64,000 nucleotides of DNA from Desmonostoc muscorum LEGE 12446. Its GTDB lineage: Bacteria > Cyanobacteriota > Cyanobacteriia > Cyanobacteriales > Nostocaceae. The DNA lies in contig NZ_JADEXS020000001.1 of assembly GCF_015207005.2 (NCBI RefSeq), positions 6,719,001 through 6,783,000 of the forward strand, read 5' to 3'. The translations under genes were made by a program, and so were the position numbers. This document shows positions 1 through 7,694 of the stretch, piece by piece (position 1 is the first letter of the stretch; the number at the start of each line of letters is the position of its first letter). The notes below the pieces were generated by a model. It was given only the letters and a program-made list of their open reading frames with translations. It did not search any database and was not told where the DNA came from.

Positions 1-959
1 ATGCCTGAGTGATTGGCAAATTCCACGGAGCGATCGTCAGCAGGATTACTGTAAATCCACTCACCAAAAATAAACACATCTGGTTTGTGATTGGTGATAT
101 CACCGGTGAATTCTTGCCAAAACCAAATCGGCATATGTTTGACAGTATCCACCCGCAGTGCATCTACACCCCGGTCTAGCCATTGTTTAATTGCTGACTT
201 GATATACTGTCGGTAATCAGTATTGTTTTCATTAAAGGTTGCTAAACCGGCTAATTCACAGTTTTGCACTTGCCATTCGTCTTCCCAGTTTTGCACTTCG
301 CCGTAGTGGTGATACCAGTGATTGACATCATCATTGAAGTCGGCAATTTTGACGCCATCATCATACAATTCACCTTTGCTACCGCTGGTATCAGGACTGC
401 TATGGTTGCAGACAATATCTAACACCAGCTTCATATTGCGCTTGTGGAGTTCGGCAATTAAGCGATCGAAGGTCGTATTTTTTTCTTCTTGAGTGGCGTT
501 TAAAGAAGGGTTCTCTCCGTCAGCAATATACCGAGGATTAATTCGCTTAAAGTCTTTTGTCCAATAGCCATGCATCGCCGCATTGCTAATAAATAACTCT
601 TCCACCTGTTCAAACAACGGAGTTAGCCAAAGGGCGGTAACTCCCATATTTTTGAGATAGTCCAATTTGTCGATGACACCTTGCAAGTCCCCACCCCAGT
701 ACTTACCCCACTCTTGGCGAGTTGGATCGTACAATTCTGAGTTTGCACCTTCGCTGTTATCTGGATCGCCATCATAAAAGCGATCGACTACAAGAAAGTA
801 GATTGTTTCCTGACGAAATTCAATATCCCTAGTGTAGAGAAAGTCTAGGTCAATTTCAGTATCTGATACAGGCGCTTCTATCAAAGCTTGGACTTTCTCT
901 GTTGCAGAATCAACTTTGTATTGATCTGGCGAAAATTGGGATGGAGGGGTTTTTACCAT
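1..959 (-). CDS. GH13 alpha-amylase family protein (3' end beyond window)
   Basis: The reading frame runs from an ATG at 959 to the window edge without a stop, about 319 residues. It carries the GH13 landmarks in order: ETIYFLVVDRFYDGD near the start of the barrel, LVLDIVCNHSS (region I), ALRVDTVKHMP (region II, with the nucleophile Asp) and FIFGEWIYS (region III, with the acid/base Glu). FNENNTDYRQY and the D-rich early strand resemble the maltogenic amylase/cyclodextrin glycosyltransferase branch. It should cleave or rearrange alpha-1,4-glucans such as glycogen. There is no obvious signal peptide in the first 40 residues, so a cytoplasmic site is likely. The last catalytic Asp (region IV) lies beyond the window. 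The family is secure; the exact specificity is not. Confidence 0.9.
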   Translation of the reverse strand, partial: MVKTPPSQFSPDQYKVDSATEKVQALIEAPVSDTEIDLDFLYTRDIEFRQETIYFLVVDRFYDGDPDNSEGANSELYDPTRQEWGKYWGGDLQGVIDKLDYLKNMGVTALWLTPLFEQVEELFISNAAMHGYWTKDFKRINPRYIADGENPSLNATQEEKNTTFDRLIAELHKRNMKLVLDIVCNHSSPDTSGSKGELYDDGVKIADFNDDVNHWYHHYGEVQNWEDEWQVQNCELAGLATFNENNTDYRQYIKSAIKQWLDRGVDALRVDTVKHMPIWFWQEFTGDITNHKPDVFIFGEWIYSNPADDRSVEFANHSG

Positions 960-1480
960 AAAAAAACTCAAAATCTCGCAGAATTTACGTTTGTATACTC
1001 AAGAGTACGTGGTTTGAATATTTTGTGTAACTACAAACATCGGTATTGTGACATCCTGCCCACGGTGTAGGTATCTATCGCTAGCTAGTTTATAATTCTA
1101 TCGATAGATATAATTCATCTGCTAGAGGATAAAAACAAAAGAATATAGCAGTTATCAATAGAAATTTCTTCTTAACAAAAATTAATATTTACATACCATA
1201 GTCAAAAAGTTACAGTAGCTACTGAGAATACCCTGTGTTTGAGTCAAGTAGACACATTCGGCGGCATAATTGTTAAATTTTATACATATAAATGAAATTA
1301 ATAGTTTAAAAAATAACTAATCATCGTCGATATTTTTAAATAAAGTAATAAAGTCAATAAAAATTAATCAAATAAATTTGGTTCTTTGGCAATTCTGACA
1401 ACACTAATTATATAGTGGCAACAGCTAGATCATCATAACAATTAAAAGCCAAGTATTTTTTATCAAAATGGTAATCATGT
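960..1480. other. AT-rich divergent intergenic region
   Basis: 521 bases between the divergent amylase and hydrolase genes. It is AT-rich and should hold both promoters. I see no convincing gene, RNA or repeat. Confidence 0.5.
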
Positions 1481-2716
1481 ATGACAGATAAACAAAAAAG
1501 GGTGAGGTTGCTTAAAGGTCGCACAGCATTTTTATTCATCCACGGCATCGGCAACCAGAATCCTTTTGAGACTGTAGACTTTTTCACCCAGAATTTTCTT
1601 CAATACTTCGATCAGCAAAATTTAGCTTTCAACCTAGAGCACCTAATTGCTAAGCGCAGACTATCAAACGGTTCTCTTTGGACAGAAAGCTTTATCAGAT
1701 TGAAGCCAACTGATAACAATGAAGATTGGCTAATTGATATTCATGAATACTATTGGTCAGCCTATACAGAAAATAAAATCACTGTCCCTGAGATATTGCA
1801 ATGGGCAGAACAGACACTTGACGGCACAATTAAGTTTTATAACCGTAAAGAGAATCAACCTCTATTAGATGATCTCTTGGCTAACAGAAATAGGAAAACT
1901 TTTTTTACATACCGCCTGCGATCGCTCACTATATTGCTGCGGATATTTAACTTTTTATATCCAGTTTTACGAATGGGGATTTGGTTAATTCTGTTGTTAG
2001 CGGGGCCATTTCTCAAAGGTCGTTTTTTACAATCAGCTTGGCAGTTAAGTAAACAACTTGTAACTCCACCCATAGTTAGTTTTATTGGTGATATCACCAT
2101 CTACTGCATCACTGACCAAAAATCGCCCTATAAAATGATTCGTCAGCAAATACTGACAGAATCCTTAACATTACTGAAAGCAATTCTTGAAGATAAACAA
2201 GCAAATTACGACCAAGTAATAATAGCTGGGCATTCTCTTGGTAGCTGTATTGCTTACGACACATTAAACCTTATGTGTGTTGAAGCAAGTCTTTCTCAAG
2301 ACGAGAATCAAAGTCTGTTACTGGATAAAATTAAAGGGTTAATTACCTTTGGTTCACCACTAGATAAAATCGCCTTTTTCTTCCGAGAGGTAGCACAGGA
2401 GGGACAGTACATTAGACAGCGGATTTTAGAACACCTCAACTCCTTCCGTGTGAAACCAGAATTTACACAGAAAAATCAATACTCGATCAAAAACCCAGTT
2501 GAATGCAAACTCGATGGAGTTCGTTGGGTGAATTACTACCATCTCCAAGATCCAATCAGCGGTCACCTAGATTATTATGAAAACCTGGATAACGTTGAAA
2601 TGAAATATCAAGCATCCTGGGGCGATCAAGGACACCAAGGTTACTGGTTCGATACCAGTTTTTACGAAAACATTGCCGATCGCTTCCTGTATGTCACGAA
2701 TCAGGATGGGGAATGA
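1481..2716 (+). CDS. alpha/beta-hydrolase (lipase-like) protein with membrane segment
   Basis: 411 residues. The N-terminus holds an oxyanion-type strand, FLFIHGIGNQNP, at about residues 17-28. A hydrophobic stretch around residues 148-180 (ILLRIFNFLYPVLRMGIWLI) looks like a membrane anchor. It is followed by a nucleophile elbow, IIAGHSLGSCIAYD, at about residues 247-260, with the G-H-S-L-G lipase motif. A candidate catalytic Asp lies in YYHLQDPISGH and a candidate His in GHLDYY or GHQGYW. The protein therefore has the parts of a serine esterase or lipase, probably membrane-associated. Substrate unknown. It is monocistronic and divergent from the amylase. A GHSLG elbow also occurs in cyanobacterial proteins with no shown activity, so function is inferred. 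Confidence 0.7.
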   Translation: MTDKQKRVRLLKGRTAFLFIHGIGNQNPFETVDFFTQNFLQYFDQQNLAFNLEHLIAKRRLSNGSLWTESFIRLKPTDNNEDWLIDIHEYYWSAYTENKITVPEILQWAEQTLDGTIKFYNRKENQPLLDDLLANRNRKTFFTYRLRSLTILLRIFNFLYPVLRMGIWLILLLAGPFLKGRFLQSAWQLSKQLVTPPIVSFIGDITIYCITDQKSPYKMIRQQILTESLTLLKAILEDKQANYDQVIIAGHSLGSCIAYDTLNLMCVEASLSQDENQSLLLDKIKGLITFGSPLDKIAFFFREVAQEGQYIRQRILEHLNSFRVKPEFTQKNQYSIKNPVECKLDGVRWVNYYHLQDPISGHLDYYENLDNVEMKYQASWGDQGHQGYWFDTSFYENIADRFLYVTNQDGE

Positions 2717-2760
2717 AAAAGGGAGTGGGGAGTGGGGAATGGGGAGTAGGGGGTATTGGT
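2717..2760. repeat. STRR (GGGGAGT heptamer) downstream of hydrolase gene
   Basis: Imperfect tandem copies of GGGGAGT/GGGGAAT start directly at the stop codon. Same family as the tracts at 4013, 23490, 30295 and 41470. Confidence 0.8.
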
Positions 2761-2961
2761 AGTGGGATTTTCTCGTGATTGACTTTTTGGAAATTCCACC
2801 CAACAGCCTTTTGGTAAAGACTTTTAATTCCAAATCTCAAACCCAAAGTTGGTGTAAGCCACTACTAAAGTTATTATTTTGGAGATTCACTCCATTGGTA
2901 AACTGACCATTGTCACTTTCAAACTGTTATTACTATAAACCAATTGATGCTGGTAAGAATT

Positions 2962-4011
2962 ATGAGCAAATATGACAAGATTTTTAACTCATCAGAGACA
3001 TCAGAGGAATCGCTAAGTCCAGAGGAAGCCGTGGCGGCGATCGCAACTGTGACAGCGATCGCTGATTTATCCATTGAAGATGTCGATGCAGAAAGCTTAG
3101 CAGGTATTCTTTGGGAATTCGAGGTCTTTGAGGAATACTCAGAAGACGAAATTATCGAAATCGTAGATCGACTCATAGGTATTGCAGAAGACGAAGGACT
3201 TGGTGTCTTATTTAATACCGCTAAAATTTCTCTCTCCGATGAGTTAGTACTTGATGGTTTCGCCGCCGGGGTGATAGTGCTTTTAGACGATGAACTTGCC
3301 ATTCCTAAACAGAAACAAGCCTACCTCAAAAAGCTACAAACAGCCTTGGAACTTGAAGATGAAGAAGCAGACGAAATCATTAAGGAGGTAATTGCAGCCT
3401 TTCAAGAAGCAGAAGAGGAAGAATATACAGATGACGAAGATGAGACAGTAATTATAGAAGAATATGCTCAAGAGGCATATCAATCCCCCTTAGGGAATTT
3501 TACAGTGCCGGTTCCAGTTGATCCCGAAAACGGCGGTAGAATTCAAAGTCAGGAAGGAGTAGTTGGCTTTTCCGATGACATTGGTACTTTGCTGAGAATC
3601 GATTATTATCCTTTTCCCGTGGAACAGTCAGAGGAACTCGAATCTCTTGGACAACAAAAATATTTACAATCAATCTTAGTAGACAAGTACGTGCCCCAAG
3701 CGATTTTGGCAAATGTACCAGATGCAACTGTAGAATATACTGAATACTTAGAAGATACTTTACAAGGAGCTTACTACGTCTTAATCAATATGCCGAAAGG
3801 TTCGACGATTTCCAAGCAAGAAAATAATGGAACTGCCGTTAGATTAGATGCGTATCGAGGGCTACTGATATTTATCAGTGGTGAATTTTTGTATATAGTT
3901 AGCAGCCAGCACAGCTTTCTTAACGGCGAAACTCCCGATTCCATTGAAGAAGAAGCCGAATATATCAAGGAGAATATTTTAGAGTTTGTTGAGACTATCG
4001 AGTTTGCGTAG
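2962..4011 (+). CDS. acidic protein with TerB-like helical N-terminus and conserved C-terminal domain
   Basis: About 349 residues, very rich in Glu and Asp. I chose the ATG at 2962 (MSKYDKIFNSS); TTG 2944 and ATG 2947 are in-frame alternatives lacking a better ribosome site. The first ~150 residues are alpha-helical with EAVAAIATVTAIADLS and a GILWEFEVFEEYS...EIVDRLIGIAEDEGLG pattern, reminiscent of tellurite-resistance TerB-type helical bundles. An acidic linker (EAEEEEYTDDEDE) leads to a ~180-residue beta-rich domain (SPLGNFTVPVP..., GVVGFSDDIGTLLRIDYYP). I do not recognise the C-terminal domain. The TerB link is a pattern impression only, although a TerY-like system lies elsewhere in the window (47.4 kb). 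Cytoplasmic, no signal peptide. The gene precedes rpsB but is separated by 300 bases of repeats. Confidence 0.6.
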   Translation: MSKYDKIFNSSETSEESLSPEEAVAAIATVTAIADLSIEDVDAESLAGILWEFEVFEEYSEDEIIEIVDRLIGIAEDEGLGVLFNTAKISLSDELVLDGFAAGVIVLLDDELAIPKQKQAYLKKLQTALELEDEEADEIIKEVIAAFQEAEEEEYTDDEDETVIIEEYAQEAYQSPLGNFTVPVPVDPENGGRIQSQEGVVGFSDDIGTLLRIDYYPFPVEQSEELESLGQQKYLQSILVDKYVPQAILANVPDATVEYTEYLEDTLQGAYYVLINMPKGSTISKQENNGTAVRLDAYRGLLIFISGEFLYIVSSQHSFLNGETPDSIEEEAEYIKENILEFVETIEFA

Positions 4012-4312
4012 TTAGGGAGTGGGGAGTGGTGAGTGGGGACTGGTGACTGGTGACTGGGGACTGGGAGATGAGGGAATAGGGAGATAGGGAGACAACTTGC
4101 AACCAGTCTTTACCTTGCGTCCCCGTAACCTGGTCTTCTCTTTTCCGTGTCCCACTCCCCACTCCCCACTCCCCAATCCCCAATCCCCTAACTTTCCCGA
4201 ATATGCTAACCTAGTATGGCTAACTAATCTCGCACATCTGAGAATTCGGGTGTTTCCTTATTGGGAAATACGCTTGGATGGAGGTTTAACCCGAATCGGA
4301 GTTAAAAAATAT
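4012..4312. repeat. STRR tracts flanking rpsB promoter region
   Basis: A GGGGAGT/GGGGACTGGTGACT tract (about 4013-4090) faces its own complement (CCCACTCCCC about 4149-4190), so the transcript could fold into a long hairpin. An open frame crosses the tract into rpsB, but it is repeat-derived. The rpsB leader occupies 4200-4312. Confidence 0.7.
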
Positions 4313-5107
4313 ATGCCAGTTGTTTCATTGGCTCAAATGATGGAGTCAGGGGTTCACTTTGGGCATCAGACCCGGCGTTGGAACCCAAAAATGTCTCCTT
4401 ACATTTACACTTCCCGCAATGGTGTACATATCATCGACTTGGTGCAGACTGCCCAGTTGATGGATAATGCTTATACTTATATGCGATCGCAGGCAGAGCA
4501 AGGAAAGAAATTTCTTTTCGTCGGCACTAAGCGGCAAGCTGCTGGAATTATTGCCCAAGAAGCCAGCCGTTGCGGTTCCCATTACATTAACCAACGCTGG
4601 TTGGGCGGTATGTTGACCAACTGGACAACTATTAAAACACGGGTAGACCGCCTCAAAGATTTGGAACGGCGGGAAGAAAGCGGCGCACTAGATTTATTGC
4701 CGAAAAAAGAAGCGTCGATGCTACGTCGGGAAATGGCGAAGCTGCAAAAATACTTGGGTGGCATTAAAACAATGCGAAAAGTGCCCGATATCGTGGTGAT
4801 TGTAGACCAACGACGGGAATATAACGCTGTTCAAGAATGCCAAAAACTCAACATTCCCATTGTGTCCATGCTGGATACAAACTGCGACCCAGATGTAGTG
4901 GATATCCCCATCCCCGCAAACGACGATGCCATCAGGTCGATTAAGCTGATAGTCGGAAAATTGGCAGATGCCATTTATGAAGGTCGTCACGGTCAACTCG
5001 ATGTTGAAGAGGATTACGAAGACTACGATGGTACTGAGTATGACGAAGACTACGAGGAAGGCGAGTATACTGACACCCTGATTCCCGACGAAGAAGAAGA
5101 AGAATAG
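4313..5107 (+). CDS. rpsB: 30S ribosomal protein S2
   Basis: 264 residues starting [19 protein letters not shown], the usual S2 N-terminus. The open frame extends upstream to 4097, but that part is repeat-derived and the ATG at 4313 matches the family length. S2 motifs follow: [40 protein letters not shown] and [13 protein letters not shown]. The C-terminus has an acidic tail ([21 protein letters not shown]), common in cyanobacterial S2. It is a component of the small ribosomal subunit near the platform and needed for S1 binding. It lies upstream of tsf, the standard bacterial rpsB-tsf order, with 264 bases between them. Confidence 0.97.
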   Translation: MPVVSLAQMMESGVHFGHQTRRWNPKMSPYIYTSRNGVHIIDLVQTAQLMDNAYTYMRSQAEQGKKFLFVGTKRQAAGIIAQEASRCGSHYINQRWLGGMLTNWTTIKTRVDRLKDLERREESGALDLLPKKEASMLRREMAKLQKYLGGIKTMRKVPDIVVIVDQRREYNAVQECQKLNIPIVSMLDTNCDPDVVDIPIPANDDAIRSIKLIVGKLADAIYEGRHGQLDVEEDYEDYDGTEYDEDYEEGEYTDTLIPDEEEEE

Positions 5108-5371
5108 TAGTGAGTGCTGAGTGCTGAGGAACTACTGCGGTCTTCTCCCAAGGGGAGACGCCAAAGGCGATGGGGTCTCCCCAAGTGGAGCAAGTGGCAT
5201 TGCTGAGTAAGATAGAAATACTCAGCAAATCGCATAGTGGTGAATCTGTTGATTTTTGAAGTTGTAAGTTGTGAGTTGTCAAAATTGATAACTGAACACT
5301 CAAAACTCAGCACTCAGCACTAAATTAGGTGAGCGATTACAACTCGAGGTCAAGTTAGAAATTGAGGCAAC
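5108..5371. repeat. rpsB-tsf spacer with STRR and dispersed hairpin repeat
   Basis: Contains GTGAGTGCTGAGTGCTGAG at 5109-5128 and its complement (CACTCAGCACTCAGCAC-like) near 5295-5322. Between them is a dispersed element, CTTCTCCCAAGGGGAGACGC at about 5142-5161, whose relative recurs at 43545-43562. Repeats inside a conserved operon spacer suggest mobility of these units. Confidence 0.65.
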
Positions 5372-6316
5372 ATGGCGGAAATATCTGCAAAACTCGTCCA
5401 AGAGCTACGCCAAAAAACTGGTGCCGGCATGATGGACTGCAAAAAGGCGCTGAAAGAAACTGATGGCAACATAGAAGAAGCCGCAGACTGGCTACGGAAA
5501 AAGGGCATCACTTCGGCGGGTAAAAAAAGCGATCGCATTGCAGCAGAAGGTCTAGTAGACACCTACATTGAACCTGGTAGTCGAGTGGGTGTACTCATAG
5601 AAGTGAACTGCCAAACCGATTTTGTTGCTCGTAACGAAGCTTTTAAAGCTTTGGTTAAGAACCTAGCAAAGCTTGCAACAAATGCTGACAGTGTTGAGTC
5701 CTTGTTAGCTCAACCCTATTCTGAAAATGAAAGCGTTAGTGTAGATGAATTTATCAAGCAAACTATTGCCACACTTGGTGAAAACATCCAACTACGTCGC
5801 TTTATCAAGTTTGCACTAGCAGAAGACAAGCAAGGTGTAGTAGATAGCTACATTCACACTGGCGGTCGAGTTGGTGTATTGGTAGAGTTGGGTTCTCAAA
5901 CTGACTCAGCAGCTGGTAAGGAAGAGTTCCAATCCTTGGCACGGAACGCTGCAATGCAAGTTGCGGCATGTCCGAATGTCGAGTATGTGAGCGTAGACCA
6001 AATTCCTACCGCGATCGCTCAAAAAGAAAAAGACATTGAAATGGGCAAGGATGATTTGGCCAACAAGCCAGATAACATCAAAGAAAAGATTGTTCAGGGA
6101 CGGATTGACAAACGCCTCAAAGAATTAACTTTGCTAGATCAGCCTTACATCCGCGATCAAAGTATTTCTGTAGAAGAATTGTTGAAGCAAGTCAAGGGGC
6201 AAGTAGGCGAAGACATCCAAGTAAATCGCTTTGTCCGCTATGTACTGGGCGAAGGCATTGAAAAGCAAGAAAGTAACTTTGCTGAGGAAGTCGCTGCACA
6301 AATGGGCGGCAAGTAA
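5372..6316 (+). CDS. tsf: translation elongation factor Ts
   Basis: 314 residues starting [21 protein letters not shown]. The N-terminal UBA-like domain (residues 1-55) has the family hallmark [12 protein letters not shown] and ends in WLRKKGI. Two related core subdomains follow, each with a GRVGVL(V/I)E(L/V)xxQTD motif ([18 protein letters not shown] and [14 protein letters not shown]). EF-Ts recharges EF-Tu by GDP/GTP exchange in the cytoplasm. The length and duplicated core are normal for cyanobacteria. A GAGG stands five bases before the ATG. Cotranscription with rpsB is expected; a hairpin at 6425 follows the gene. Confidence 0.97.
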   Translation: MAEISAKLVQELRQKTGAGMMDCKKALKETDGNIEEAADWLRKKGITSAGKKSDRIAAEGLVDTYIEPGSRVGVLIEVNCQTDFVARNEAFKALVKNLAKLATNADSVESLLAQPYSENESVSVDEFIKQTIATLGENIQLRRFIKFALAEDKQGVVDSYIHTGGRVGVLVELGSQTDSAAGKEEFQSLARNAAMQVAACPNVEYVSVDQIPTAIAQKEKDIEMGKDDLANKPDNIKEKIVQGRIDKRLKELTLLDQPYIRDQSISVEELLKQVKGQVGEDIQVNRFVRYVLGEGIEKQESNFAEEVAAQMGGK

Positions 6317-6424
6317 GATTTAGTTAGGAGTTAGGAGTTTGGAGTTTGGAGTTGGCTTGATAATTCATAACTCATAATTGATAACTCCTAACTTCTTAAT
6401 TCATAACTCCTAACTTCTTTAAGG

Positions 6425-6460
6425 ACAGGTCAAGCCAATAGCCTGACCTGTATTTTATTA
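6425..6460 (+). terminator. probable intrinsic terminator after tsf
   Basis: An 8-bp perfect stem, ACAGGTCA / TGACCTGT (6425-6432 and 6444-6451), is followed by TATTTTATTA. It lies 109 bases after the tsf stop, behind an STRR tract. Confidence 0.6.
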
Positions 6461-6513
6461 ATAGAGCAGCGAAATTTCCCATATAATTCAAAATTTAAAA
6501 TGCTTAGGAAAGT

Positions 6514-6620
6514 TATAGCGATTTTCATTTGAATGAGGTACACCTGTAAGGGCACGGCAGTGCCGTGCCCCTACACCTTGCGATATGATGTTGTACTGCA
6601 TCTGAATGGGAACCGCTATA
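6514..6620. repeat. miniature inverted-repeat element with palindromic core
   Basis: Ends are imperfect inverted repeats starting TATAGCG (6514) and finishing CGCTATA (6620). The centre (6550-6570) is a near-perfect palindrome, GGGCACGGCA-G-TGCCGTGCCC. It is non-coding, 107 bp long. Similar palindromic cores occur at 25623 and 61530. Confidence 0.6.
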
Positions 6621-6683
6621 TATCCTCAAATAAATAAGTATATTTGTACTATTAATGATTGATATGGGTAAGAGCGAGAAGTT

Positions 6684-7589
6684 ATGGCAAGAGCAATCGA
6701 GCGAATTGAGCGGGATATTGCAGCACTCAAAGAAGCGATTGGAGCGATCGCACTAGAATTACAAACCGCTTATGCTAGTTATCTAGCCACCTTGGGACTA
6801 GCTGTACAAAAACAGTTGATTCTAGCTACTTACCACCTTTGTACTCAAGGGTATCCTGAAAGCTTCCTGCATTTGTCATTGAGTCAGCGCCAACAATTGC
6901 AACAAGCCATCCGCAAGTTAGGCCAAGTGGCAGCTGAGCAGTTGGTTACTTATATTAAAAGTGAGGGAGATGAGGGAGATGAGGGAGATGAGGGAGATGA
7001 GGGGGCAGGGGGAGATGAGGGGGCAGGGGAAGATGAGGGAGCAGGGGAAGATGAAGAATTAGCACCAGATGAGGAAGAAAATACTTCTTTATCTCCCTCA
7101 TCCCCCTCATCCCCCTCATCCTTCTTATCTCCAGACACCTCTAGTCCTATAGAACTGGCAAAATGGCAACAGAACTTAGAGGAGGTTACCCAAGAGATAC
7201 TGAAAAAAGTTTCCCATGATGCTAATCTTTTATTACAAAAAGCCGGGATATTACCCAAAAAATTACCAGAACCGATTTTAGCAGCTGCGGCTGCGGCTGC
7301 ATCAGAAGCATCTGCCGAGATAATGCCAGGGCCACCCAATTTATTAAACTTAGTAATTGAAATTGAAAATGAGCAGCAGTCAGAAGATTCTAGTCTGACG
7401 CAGATTATGGCTATTAATTTGCGACTAGGGGAAATTGAATTTGCTGATCCTACACTCTCATCTGAGCGCAGGCAAATCCGCGGTATCTTAGTTCAGCTAA
7501 ACAAGCTAGAACGAGAGTATCAAAAGAAACTTCGAGAAAGAGCAGTTGCTGAAGCTGAAGCTGCATGGCGTGCTAGTTGGTTTGAATAA
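6684..7589 (+). CDS. hypothetical protein with STRR-derived acidic and Ser-Pro inserts
   Basis: 301 residues. I do not recognise a characterised family. The ends look like a real protein: an N-terminal helical part (ARAIERIERDIAALKEAIGAI, coiled-coil-like) and a C-terminal part (NLRLGEIEFADPTLSSERRQIR...KLEREYQKKL) also helical. The middle is odd. Residues about 93-127 are a Glu-Asp-Gly repeat encoded by GAGGGAGAT nonamers, and residues about 134-147 are a Ser-Pro repeat encoded by the complementary nonamer CCCTCATCC. These are the genome's intergenic STRRs inserted in frame. An Ala run (AAAAAAASEASAE) lies near 200-215. It lies upstream of recG; a shared transcript is possible across 105 bases. 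Confidence 0.65.
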   Translation: MARAIERIERDIAALKEAIGAIALELQTAYASYLATLGLAVQKQLILATYHLCTQGYPESFLHLSLSQRQQLQQAIRKLGQVAAEQLVTYIKSEGDEGDEGDEGDEGAGGDEGAGEDEGAGEDEELAPDEEENTSLSPSSPSSPSSFLSPDTSSPIELAKWQQNLEEVTQEILKKVSHDANLLLQKAGILPKKLPEPILAAAAAAASEASAEIMPGPPNLLNLVIEIENEQQSEDSSLTQIMAINLRLGEIEFADPTLSSERRQIRGILVQLNKLEREYQKKLRERAVAEAEAAWRASWFE

Positions 7590-7694
7590 AGTTATGAGTT
7601 ATGAATTATGAGTTATGAGTTATGAGTTATTTATTCGTAACTCCTCACTCCTAACTCTTCACTCCTAACTCCTAACTCCTCACTCTGCTGACCA
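7590..7694. repeat. STRR between hypothetical gene and recG
   Basis: Tandem GTTATGA units (7592-7630) face CTAACTCCT/CACTCCTAA units (7641-7685). They leave almost no room for a separate recG promoter. Confidence 0.75.

Noticed and set aside
4097-4312. 72-codon N-terminal extension of rpsB
   Set aside because: It is translated STRR sequence ([11 protein letters not shown]); S2 normally begins at [10 protein letters not shown], and the length then fits the family.
6950-7339. 129-codon minus-strand frame opposite the STRR-containing gene
   Set aside because: It is the complement of the repeat region; the plus-strand frame has protein-like ends and a ribosome site.
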